Below, in pieces: positions 1 through 4,976 of a stretch of DNA of 5,194 nt (its first letter is position 1; every line of letters begins with the position of its first letter). Both the position numbers and the translations under genes were made by a program. The stretch is from a candidate division FCPU426 bacterium (lineage in GTDB: Bacteria; Oederibacteriota; JAAXVQ01; JAUVAV01). The stretch is from assembly GCA_030619365.1 (NCBI GenBank), contig JAUXBQ010000189.1, forward strand, positions 1 to 5,194. The letters are read 5' to 3'. A model generated the notes under the pieces. The model was given only the letters and a program-made list of their open reading frames with translations. It had not been told where the DNA came from and ran no database searches.

Positions 1-563
1 CCAATCGCCAGGTGATTATGCATTGGGTGCGCGGGGCTTTTGAAAAAGTGTTTGCACAAGCTGCGGAGCGCTTGGGGCTGCACCTGGTTTATGACGTGGC
101 GCATAACATCGCCAAGTTGGAGCGTCACCAGGTAGAGGGGCGGGAGCGCGAGGTCTGCGTGCACCGCAAGGGCGCCACCCGCGCGTTTCCAGCCGGGCAC
201 CCGGACGTGACCACCCGCTACCGCGCCGTGGGCCAGCCTGTGCTCATTCCCGGGAGCATGGGGACCGCGTCCTATGTGTGCGTAGGCACGGAAAAGGCCA
301 TGCTGGAAACCTTTGGCTCCACAGCGCACGGCGCGGGCCGGGTTTTATCGAGAAACGCGGCTTTGCGCCGGACCCGGGGGCGATCCATCGCCCAGGAGCT
401 GGAGAGCCAGGGCATATACGTCATGGCCCGGGGCAAGGGTACGCTGGCCGAGGAAGCGCCCGAGGCGTATAAACCCATTGAGCTCGTGGTTGAGACCGTG
501 CACGAGGCCGGGTTGTCCAAGAAAGTGGCGCGGTTGAGACCCTTGGGGGTAGTGAAGGGATAA
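1..563 (+). CDS. rtcB: RNA-splicing ligase RtcB, C-terminal part (5' end outside window)
   Basis: RtcB is a GTP- and Mn2+-dependent RNA ligase that joins 2',3'-cyclic phosphate (or 3'-phosphate) ends to 5'-OH ends, in tRNA splicing in archaea and eukaryotes and in RNA repair in bacteria; it is cytoplasmic. The reading frame is already open at base 3 and encodes NRQVIMHWVR, a conserved internal RtcB stretch, so the GTG at 12 and ATG at 18 are internal codons and the gene begins upstream. Recognisable blocks follow in family order: YDVAHN (a metal-binding His, codon at 102), VHRKGATRAFP, QPVLIPGSMGTASY, then STAHGAGR, whose His (codon at 327) corresponds to the guanylylated catalytic His. The end, EEAPEAYK then VARLRPLGVVKG, is the normal RtcB C-terminus, so the 3' end is complete. 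About 187 of a usual 400-480 residues are visible. The gene is strikingly GC-rich (for example 44 of 60 bases at 121-180) compared with its neighbours. No archease gene follows it here. Confidence 0.96.
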   Translation, partial: NRQVIMHWVRGAFEKVFAQAAERLGLHLVYDVAHNIAKLERHQVEGREREVCVHRKGATRAFPAGHPDVTTRYRAVGQPVLIPGSMGTASYVCVGTEKAMLETFGSTAHGAGRVLSRNAALRRTRGRSIAQELESQGIYVMARGKGTLAEEAPEAYKPIELVVETVHEAGLSKKVARLRPLGVVKG

Positions 564-573
564 GGAGTTAAAA

Positions 574-624
574 TTGAAAAAAACAGACACACAGTGGATG
601 GCGCAAGTTTATTTTGATGTATAA
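574..624 (+). CDS. possible 16-codon small ORF after rtcB
   Basis: A TTG codon at 574 lies six bases after AAGGAG (562-567), which overlaps the rtcB stop codon. The frame reads MKKTDTQWMAQVYFDV and stops at TAA 622-624. The ribosome site and spacing are good and the MKK start is plausible, but the ORF is tiny, begins with TTG and resembles nothing I recognise. It could be a remnant of a gene that once followed rtcB, a leader peptide, or chance. Its stop codon lies inside the TATAAT box at 620-625. Confidence 0.15.
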   Translation: MKKTDTQWMAQVYFDV

Positions 625-625
625 T
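620..625 (+). promoter_or_regulatory. candidate -10 box (TATAAT) upstream of the kinase gene
   Basis: This is a perfect TATAAT 78 bases before the kinase start. No TTGACA-like box lies 16-18 bases upstream (the region around 597-603 reads GGATGGC), so a constitutive sigma-70 promoter is not well supported; an activator-dependent one is possible. Transcription from here would start near 632, inside the AAGGAGG at 629-635. Confidence 0.3.
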
Positions 626-642
626 GATAAGGAGGCGAAACC

Positions 643-661
643 GATAATTATAAAAATTATC
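643..661. promoter_or_regulatory. perfect 7-bp AT-rich inverted repeat upstream of the kinase gene
   Basis: GATAATT (643-649) and AATTATC (655-661) are exact reverse complements around the five-base spacer ATAAA. It has no following T-run, and its stem is AT-rich and weak as RNA, so an operator for a dimeric repressor or activator is at least as likely as a functional hairpin. It sits between a strong ribosome-site-like AAGGAGG (629-635) and an ATG at 662. The symmetry is seen directly; any role is inference. Confidence 0.4.
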
Positions 662-706
662 ATGATAGGACCCCTCGCCTTGGCGGGAACCAGGAACAAG
701 ACATGA
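662..706 (+). CDS. possible 14-codon leader ORF coupled to the kinase gene
   Basis: An ATG directly after the palindrome opens a frame MIGPLALAGTRNKT whose TGA (704-706) overlaps the kinase ATG (703-705) as ATGA, the usual geometry of translational coupling. Its only strong upstream ribosome site, AAGGAGG at 629-635, is 26 bases away by linear count, but would be 7 bases away if the 643-661 palindrome folded out. The kinase has its own AGGAA at 692-696, so coupling is not required. Chance is a serious alternative. Confidence 0.2.
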   Translation: MIGPLALAGTRNKT

Positions 707-2796
707 CCCAGGTCCGACTTTCCCTCGTTATTTTAGTGGTGCTCTTCATGGCCGCGGTGTTCACCGTGGGGTGGGGGTTGAATTATTATTATCGATATTA
801 CTATGCTGCCGAGCAAATGAAGTATGCGGAGCGCCATCACCGCTTCCAGGACGTCATTCATGCCAAGATAAGCAGCCATTGGCAACAGCGTTTAGGCGAA
901 CTGGTCGAGTCGAGTTTGTCCCTCCTCCCCCAAAAACCAGAAGATATCCCAAAAAGGCTAAGGTCGATGCAAACCGCCAAAACAGAGATCCGCCGCGCCA
1001 TTTACCTTACGACCGAGTATATATATTTAGCCCATTGGAAAAGAGCGCGCGTTTCACGAGCAGCCAATTATCAACCCAGCTTAATCTTGGAGAAACCTGA
1101 ATTTAAACGTGCTGAAATACTGGAGTATCGCGATCACGACTATGCCTCGGCTATCAGCATCTATGAGCAGCACTGGTTGGAAAATCCCACAGATTTTGAG
1201 GCCGTGAAGGCCCTGGCGCGATGCCTGATAAAAATCGAGAATTATGCGCGGGGGATCAAGCTCTACCAATACCTCGTGGAGCAGAACCCGCCCATCCCAA
1301 AATGGGATGACACGCCCCTGGCCATTACGGCCACCATCCAATTGCTGCAGATCTTCAAGCAACAAGGTTCGCTGGCAATGGAAAAAGCCTTAGCCCTTGA
1401 ATTCTATCGCGATTTAGTGCGGCAAAAGTGGGAGCTTTCCCAAATTAAACAGCAGCTCTTTAAAAAAATGACGCAGGCGATCATTGGTCAGTATAAGGAG
1501 GATAAGACGTATCAGGCTGGATACCGGGAGATTAACAGGCTGGCAACGCAAATAATGAAAAACGAGGACTACGTTAATTCGATTATTCGGCACGTAACAC
1601 CCGGCGTGACCAGGCGCGAGCAGCAGACTTTCCAAGTATTATTCCTGCCTGCTCACCAAGCCGCCAAATCATTCCTCTTAATCACCGCCCGCCAGAAAAA
1701 TCATCTGATCTTAGACGTTCACTATCCGCGTTGTGTGGAGAAACATTTGGAGCCTTATTTATCACAATTGGCTCAGGAGTACGCCCTTGGTTTCAGATGG
1801 TACCTGGCGGACCGCGAAAAGGCCTTCTCTCCAGCCAACAAAAAATTTTCCGATTCCCGGGCGGTGATGCGGGATTTCCCGGACTTGCAGGTAGCGCTGG
1901 GGATTTCGGATCATCTGCACCAGGCAGAGCTAGCCCGACTCGATAACATTAAGCGGCTCTTTGTGCTCGGTTTTGCCGTCTTTGTCGCCTTGTTGTTGAT
2001 CGTTTTGTTCCTGGTGATTAAACAAGTCAGACTGAATGAACTCAAATCCGACTTTGTAGCCCAAGTATCCCATGAGCTTAAGACCCCGCTGACCGCCCTG
2101 CGCATGCTGTCCGAACTTCTGGATGAAGAACCCCGCCAGCCCTTGCCCCTAAGACGGCAATATTATGCCGCGATGCTGAAAGAATCGGTGCGGCTCTCCC
2201 GCTTGATTGAAAACTTATTAAATATTTCCAGAATCGAGCGGAGAAAATATCACTACCATTTTCAGCAGGAGAAAATAGACGGCATTTTGGCCGAGGCCGC
2301 CGGGATATTCAGGAACGCTGGCCGGCACGCTTCCTCGTCCCTTCAACTCAAACTTGAAAGTAATGCTTCGGCGTGGATTGACCGTGAAGCCATCATCCTA
2401 ATGGTCATTAATCTAATAGATAATGCCAGAAAATATTCACACCCTCGGCAAGCCATCTGGTTGGAGAGCAGTCAAGAGGGTAACCGTATTATCGTGCAAG
2501 TGCGGGATAAGGGCGTGGGGATGACCAGGAAGGAACTCCGGCAGGCCTTCAAGAAGTTTTATCAGGTCCGAATGAACTACACCCAACGGTTTAAAGGAGT
2601 GGGATTAGGTTTGGCGATTGTCCGCCGGATTGTGAAGGCCCACCAAGGAAAAATCACCTTGCTCAGTGAACCCGGCAAAGGTACGACCGTAAGGATAGAA
2701 TTACCCGGTAATCGCGCCAAACGATACCGGGATGGGCACGCCAGCCAGGCCCCGGAACCAGAACCAGTGGCGGATAAACCATCGCGCAAAACCTAA
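703..2796 (+). CDS. membrane sensor histidine kinase with large TPR-like periplasmic domain
   Basis: This is the sensor of a two-component system, 697 residues, in the inner membrane. TM1 is at about 5-27 and TM2 at about 418-441, leaving about 390 residues outside the cytoplasm. Residues 145-220 look like TPR helices (YASAISIYEQHWLENP, then YARGIKLYQYLVEQNP). Residues about 305-405 form a second, membrane-proximal region of mixed character that I do not recognise. There is no HAMP domain: TM2 leads within about 10 residues into HisKA, with the phospho-acceptor His457 in SHELKTPL; Glu458 and Thr461 make the ExxT motif linked to phosphatase activity. The HATPase_c domain is complete: N box LIDNARKYS (Asn574), G1 DKGVGM (602-607), F box around 616-622, G2 GVGLGLAIV (632-640), G3 GKGTT (658-662). 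A 29-residue charged, proline-containing tail follows. The start is supported by AGGAA at 692-696 and by TM1 beginning at once. The regulator gene follows after 37 bases, so this is one operon with the kinase first, the less usual order. The signal sensed is unknown. Confidence 0.95.
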   Translation: MTQVRLSLVILVVLFMAAVFTVGWGLNYYYRYYYAAEQMKYAERHHRFQDVIHAKISSHWQQRLGELVESSLSLLPQKPEDIPKRLRSMQTAKTEIRRAIYLTTEYIYLAHWKRARVSRAANYQPSLILEKPEFKRAEILEYRDHDYASAISIYEQHWLENPTDFEAVKALARCLIKIENYARGIKLYQYLVEQNPPIPKWDDTPLAITATIQLLQIFKQQGSLAMEKALALEFYRDLVRQKWELSQIKQQLFKKMTQAIIGQYKEDKTYQAGYREINRLATQIMKNEDYVNSIIRHVTPGVTRREQQTFQVLFLPAHQAAKSFLLITARQKNHLILDVHYPRCVEKHLEPYLSQLAQEYALGFRWYLADREKAFSPANKKFSDSRAVMRDFPDLQVALGISDHLHQAELARLDNIKRLFVLGFAVFVALLLIVLFLVIKQVRLNELKSDFVAQVSHELKTPLTALRMLSELLDEEPRQPLPLRRQYYAAMLKESVRLSRLIENLLNISRIERRKYHYHFQQEKIDGILAEAAGIFRNAGRHASSSLQLKLESNASAWIDREAIILMVINLIDNARKYSHPRQAIWLESSQEGNRIIVQVRDKGVGMTRKELRQAFKKFYQVRMNYTQRFKGVGLGLAIVRRIVKAHQGKITLLSEPGKGTTVRIELPGNRAKRYRDGHASQAPEPEPVADKPSRKT

Positions 2797-2833
2797 ACCA
2801 CCTAGGGCCGGGGAATATCCCTCAGGAGGACCT

Positions 2834-3520
2834 ATGACCACCATCCTCATTATTGAAGATGAACCCTCCATACTGCTGGGCTTGGAAAACGCCATGCTCA
2901 AAGCAGGGTATGAAATCCTCATCGCCCGGGATGGCCGGCAGGGATTAAAATTTGCACTCCAGGAGAAAGTAGACTTGGTGATATTGGATTTAATGCTGCC
3001 GACCATGGACGGCCTGGAGGTGCTGAGGCAACTGCGCAAGCAAGATATGCGCACGCCGGTCATTATTCTCACAGCCAAGGGTCAGGAAGCGGATAAAATC
3101 AAGGGTTTCAAGCGGGGAGCAGATGATTACATCGTTAAACCGTTCAGTGTGAAAGAATTGAAAGCAAGAGTGGCGGCCATCTTAAAGCGCTGCCAACCCG
3201 CCGCCCTTTCTACGGAACAGGTCACCATTGAGGGGATGGAGTTTGATTTCAAAGCCATGCGAGCGCAGGGTGCGGGCCAAGCCGGAAAGTTTACCACCCG
3301 GGAATTGGAATTGCTGAAAGTCCTGGTCCAGTGCCAGGGGGAGGTGGTTAGCCGGGAGCGAATTTTAGAGGCGGTCTGGGGATATCAACCTGACGCCGCG
3401 GCTGCGACCCGATCGGTCGATAACTATATTGTCCGCCTACGGAAAAAAATTGAGCCAGATCCCAATCAACCTGTGCATATTATAACCGTGCACGGCCTGG
3501 GGTACCGATTTCAAGCCTAG
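2834..3520 (+). CDS. OmpR/PhoB-family response regulator
   Basis: This is a cytoplasmic DNA-binding regulator, 228 residues, the normal length for the family, and the likely phosphorylation partner of the preceding kinase. The receiver domain covers about 1-118: acidic pair Glu8-Asp9, phospho-acceptor Asp52 in VILDLMLPTMDG, switch Thr80, and Lys102 in the VKPF motif. All key residues are present. The C-terminal winged helix (about 130-228) has the Trans_reg_C pattern: FTTRELELLKVLV, then SRERILEAVWG, then VDNYIVRLRKKIE and the closing wing GLGYRF. I chose the ATG at 2834 because AGGAGG lies at 2824-2829 and the protein then begins MTTILIIEDE, exactly where receiver domains start. An upstream in-frame ATG at 2732 would overlap the kinase by 65 bases and add 34 residues with no domain content. 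Family members bind tandem direct repeats; a candidate lies at 3872-3901. Confidence 0.96.
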   Translation: MTTILIIEDEPSILLGLENAMLKAGYEILIARDGRQGLKFALQEKVDLVILDLMLPTMDGLEVLRQLRKQDMRTPVIILTAKGQEADKIKGFKRGADDYIVKPFSVKELKARVAAILKRCQPAALSTEQVTIEGMEFDFKAMRAQGAGQAGKFTTRELELLKVLVQCQGEVVSRERILEAVWGYQPDAAAATRSVDNYIVRLRKKIEPDPNQPVHIITVHGLGYRFQA

Positions 3521-3620
3521 CAGGCTGCTGAAAAACTCCCGCTTTGCCTGCCCCCCTGCCTTCCGCCCACATCTGGACTGCTCCACCAGCATATCTGTCC
3601 TATAAACGAACCTTCGCCCC
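3519..3620 (+). mobile_element. possible decayed insertion-sequence end after the regulator gene
   Basis: Immediately at the regulator's stop codon the sequence becomes CAGGCTGCTGAAAAACTCCC. The GGCTGCTGAAAAA-type string resembles terminal repeats of some transposons, as I recall them. About 90 further bases of C-rich, non-coding sequence follow. No transposase frame and no matching inverted copy is present in the window, so at best this is a solo end or a small non-autonomous remnant. The family is not identified and the call rests on one short string. Confidence 0.25.
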
Positions 3621-3668
3621 AATACCCGGTTACTCCTGTTAATGATTATATAACCGCATATAATTTAA

Positions 3669-3690
3669 GGGATATCATATCGATATTCCC
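3669..3690. repeat. imperfect palindrome with perfect ATATCGATAT core
   Basis: ATATCGATAT (3677-3686) is a perfect 10-bp palindrome. The surrounding GGGATATC (3669-3676) and GATATTCCC (3682-3690) form an imperfect inverted repeat differing by one base. It lies in an AT-rich stretch just before the C-rich hairpin repeats and could be the outer part of that repeat element or a protein-binding site. No function can be assigned. Confidence 0.3.
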
Positions 3691-3728
3691 CTCCCCGGAT
3701 TTGGTGGGAGGGGATTAAGGGGAGGGGG
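3687..3728 (-). repeat. C-rich hairpin repeat, unit A (reverse orientation)
   Basis: TCCCCTCCC (3687-3695) pairs with GGGAGGGGA (3706-3714) in a nine-base stem with a ten-base loop, followed by AAGGGGAGGGGG (3717-3728). Read on the - strand it has the layout of unit B at 3753-3790: a C-rich tract, a spacer, then a C-rich/G-rich hairpin. I read it as one copy of a dispersed intergenic repeat. There is no T-run after the stem in either direction, so an intrinsic terminator is not supported. Confidence 0.6.
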
Positions 3729-3752
3729 TAAAAGTTTTATATTTAAAGGCTT

Positions 3753-3790
3753 ATCCCCTCACCTTTGTCCTCTCCCGCAAGGGGAGAGGA
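3753..3790 (+). repeat. C-rich hairpin repeat, unit B (forward orientation)
   Basis: CCCCTCACC (from 3755) leads into TCCTCTCCC (3768-3776), which pairs exactly with GGGAGAGGA (3782-3790) around the loop GCAAG. The pattern of a CCCCTCACC lead followed by a CTCTCCC-GCAA-GGGGAGAG hairpin is one I recognise as a common dispersed bacterial intergenic repeat. Units A and B face each other across an AT-rich centre (about 3729-3752), so together they form a larger inverted structure, as in a MITE or paired REP element. Confidence 0.65.
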
Positions 3791-3812
3791 ATTAATAAAT
3801 AATATTAACTTG

Positions 3813-3818
3813 TATAAT
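3813..3818 (+). promoter_or_regulatory. isolated TATAAT box in the regulator-envelope gene gap
   Basis: This is a perfect TATAAT in the context TGTATAAT, the same eight bases as at 618-625. No -35-like hexamer lies at the right distance (3790-3795 reads AATTAA), and the next gene starts about 147 bases downstream, with a GC hairpin in between. It may be a weak or regulated promoter giving a long leader, or simply part of an AT-rich tract. Confidence 0.2.
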
Positions 3819-3819
3819 T

Positions 3820-3840
3820 CCGCGACAGCTTGCTGCGCGG
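3820..3840. repeat. GC-rich hairpin with one bulge
   Basis: CCGCG (3820-3824) pairs with CGCGG (3836-3840), and CAG (3826-3828) with CTG (3833-3835), leaving one bulged A and the loop CTTG. The string resembles palindromic intergenic repeats built on CAGCTTGCTG. The bases after it (TTATATAGC) do not form a convincing U-tract, so I do not call a terminator; a REP-like repeat or a leader hairpin are the alternatives. Confidence 0.4.
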
Positions 3841-3871
3841 TTATATAGCTGCCAGCCACCAACCGGCTTGG

Positions 3872-3901
3872 TACAAAGTTATGACAAATTGTGACATACC
3901 T
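3872..3901 (+). promoter_or_regulatory. candidate response-regulator box: 10-bp-period direct repeats
   Basis: TGACA occurs at 3882-3886 and again at 3892-3896, exactly ten bases apart. A looser third unit precedes them (TACAAAGTTA, TGACAAATTG, TGACATACCT). OmpR/PhoB-type regulators bind as head-to-tail dimers to direct repeats with a period of about one helical turn, and such a regulator is encoded 350 bases upstream. The site ends where a weak -35 would begin, a position suited to activation. Linking it to this regulator is inference. Confidence 0.35.
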
Positions 3902-3934
3902 TAGAAACCTGGGTGAGGAAGCCTATGCTATGCT
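3901..3934 (+). promoter_or_regulatory. weak candidate promoter of the TPR/barrel-like gene
   Basis: TTAGAA (3901-3906) and TATGCT (3924-3929) are separated by 17 bases; a second TATGCT overlaps at 3929-3934. Both boxes match sigma-70 consensus poorly, as expected for a promoter needing an activator, and they lie directly after the direct repeats. The predicted start point, near 3936, gives a leader of about 29 bases with the ribosome site inside it. Confidence 0.3.
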
Positions 3935-3964
3935 GAGGTTGAAAGCAAACACAAGGGGGATAAG

Positions 3965-4834
3965 ATGAAGACCATCACTTTATTCATGGTTGTGCAGTTT
4001 TTCGTTCTGGCGTCCTCGGGGTGGGCTGCGGATTCACAACGCAGCCAGGTCTTCCAACAGTATCAAGAAGGGCTGTTTTACGAGACTGACATTGGCAATT
4101 TAGCCTTGGCCCAAAAAGCCTACCAAGCTGTGGCCCAACATAGTGAATATCCGGAATTGGCAGCCGCCGCCATCTATCGCTTGGGTCTCATCCATGAAAA
4201 AAGCGGCAATATTCCTGCCGCCAAAAAAGCATTTTACCGAATTATCTCTGAGTTTGATGAACAGAAATCACTCGTGCGGCAGGCAGAAACCCGATTAATG
4301 CATTATGTGCAAAAGCAAGTTGAGATTAAGTCAGAACCGAAGAAATCAGTAAAAACCAAACCAGGGATCAAGCCGGCGCCAAAAAGGAAGCACCTCGCCC
4401 AGCCGGCGGAGAGCAAAAAACCGCCGCCATTCCAGGATCCCAGCCTGGCCGGTAAAATCGGATTTGGCCTAAGTGCGACCACTGATCAAGACCTGTCTAT
4501 ACACCTTCGCCTGGCAGCGGCTGAGCAAATGATGTGGGAAATTTTTGCCCGAAGCAGGGCCAATTACTGGGCCGGCGGTATGCGCGGGTATTATTTAACC
4601 CAACCAGTGGCGCCCGGAGTGCCCCTGCGCCCTTATGTCGGCCTGGCTTTAAGCCTGGAGCCCAGCCGCAGCGGCTACCGGTTCGGCGTATTTGTTGGCA
4701 CAGAATACCTGGTTGGCGGCCGGCTCGGCTTGGGATTGGATGGCGGGTATTATTATAGAAAATATGAAGATGAGCAGCGAATTATTCAAGAAGCTGTACC
4801 CAGAGCAAATTTATGTGCAACGATCTATTTCTAA
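3965..4834 (+). CDS. exported envelope protein: TPR-like N-terminal half, Lys/Pro linker, barrel-like C-terminal half
   Basis: I do not recognise a named family. The 289-residue product starts with a Sec signal peptide (hydrophobic core at about 4-18, cleavage probably after GWA or WAA at 21-22). Residues about 28-112 form TPR-like helical hairpins, notably GNLALAQKAYQAVAQHSEYP and GNIPAAKKAFYRIISEF, the pattern seen in YbgF/BamD-like envelope proteins. Residues about 116-165 are a linker rich in Lys and Pro that could cross or touch peptidoglycan. Residues about 165-289 are rich in Gly, Tyr and alternating hydrophobics (PYVGLALSLEP, FGVFVGTEYLVGG, LGLGLDGGYYYRKYEDE) and end ATIYF; the terminal Phe is the usual outer-membrane barrel signal. 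This segment could hold a small barrel of about eight short strands. The start has AGGGGG at 3954-3959, five bases away. It lies downstream of the two-component pair on the same strand, with its own candidate promoter, and may be a target of that system. A periplasmic protein with a beta-sandwich end is the main alternative. Confidence 0.85.
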   Translation: MKTITLFMVVQFFVLASSGWAADSQRSQVFQQYQEGLFYETDIGNLALAQKAYQAVAQHSEYPELAAAAIYRLGLIHEKSGNIPAAKKAFYRIISEFDEQKSLVRQAETRLMHYVQKQVEIKSEPKKSVKTKPGIKPAPKRKHLAQPAESKKPPPFQDPSLAGKIGFGLSATTDQDLSIHLRLAAAEQMMWEIFARSRANYWAGGMRGYYLTQPVAPGVPLRPYVGLALSLEPSRSGYRFGVFVGTEYLVGGRLGLGLDGGYYYRKYEDEQRIIQEAVPRANLCATIYF

Positions 4835-4865
4835 ACGTATGCGTAAAAGAAGGGGAGTGAGATTT

Positions 4866-4892
4866 ATGACCTTTATAATGAGAGGTGTTTAG
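4866..4892 (+). CDS. possible 8-codon mini-ORF between the two exported-protein genes
   Basis: An ATG at 4866 lies eight bases after AGGGGAG (4851-4857), a strong ribosome site with no larger gene to serve. The frame reads MTFIMRGV and ends at TAG 4890-4892. A TATAAT (4874-4879) lies inside it. It may be a leader peptide, a decayed gene start or chance. Confidence 0.15.
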   Translation: MTFIMRGV

Positions 4893-4976
4893 AGAAGCCA
4901 ACGACAGCTACTACCCTGGCAATTCGTGAAAAAGGGGATGATGCAGATGAAAACCATGAAGAAAGGAAGGTGTATG

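Noticed and set aside
12..20. GTG at 12 or ATG at 18 as the start of rtcB
   Set aside because: The codons before them (Asn-Arg-Gln) continue the conserved RtcB motif, so the gene begins outside the window.
321..332. Ala before the catalytic His of RtcB (STAHGAGR) as a defect
   Set aside because: I recall Cys at this place in many homologues, but the His and the GAGR block are intact and I cannot show that Ala here impairs function.
272..592. 106-residue - strand ORF (and an 81-residue one at 345-590) opposite rtcB
   Set aside because: They lie antisense to strongly conserved RtcB coding sequence, have low-complexity Ser/Pro/Arg-rich translations, and no recognisable domain.
2732..2833. Upstream ATG for the response regulator
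   Set aside because: It would overlap the kinase gene by 65 bases and add residues that are an out-of-frame reading of the kinase tail and the gap; the ATG at 2834 has AGGAGG and the canonical receiver-domain start.
2701..3078. 125-residue - strand ORF across the kinase-regulator junction
   Set aside because: It is antisense to two well-supported coding regions, and its Ser/Arg-rich translation is typical of a shadow frame.
3659..3664. TATAAT at 3659-3664, and TATAAT at 4874-4879, as promoters
   Set aside because: Neither has a -35-like hexamer at 16-18 bases; each sits in an AT-rich stretch where the string is likely by chance.
3687..3790. Intrinsic terminator of the two-component operon
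   Set aside because: The hairpins are stable, but neither is followed by a T-run on either strand; they fit dispersed repeats better. Rho-dependent or partial termination cannot be judged by eye.
3687..3790. CRISPR array
   Set aside because: There are only two related units, in opposite orientation, with no regular spacers and no cas gene.
4692..4892. 66-residue + strand ORF overlapping the end of the TPR/barrel-like gene
   Set aside because: It is mostly another frame of a supported gene, has no domain, and only its last eight codons lie behind a ribosome site.
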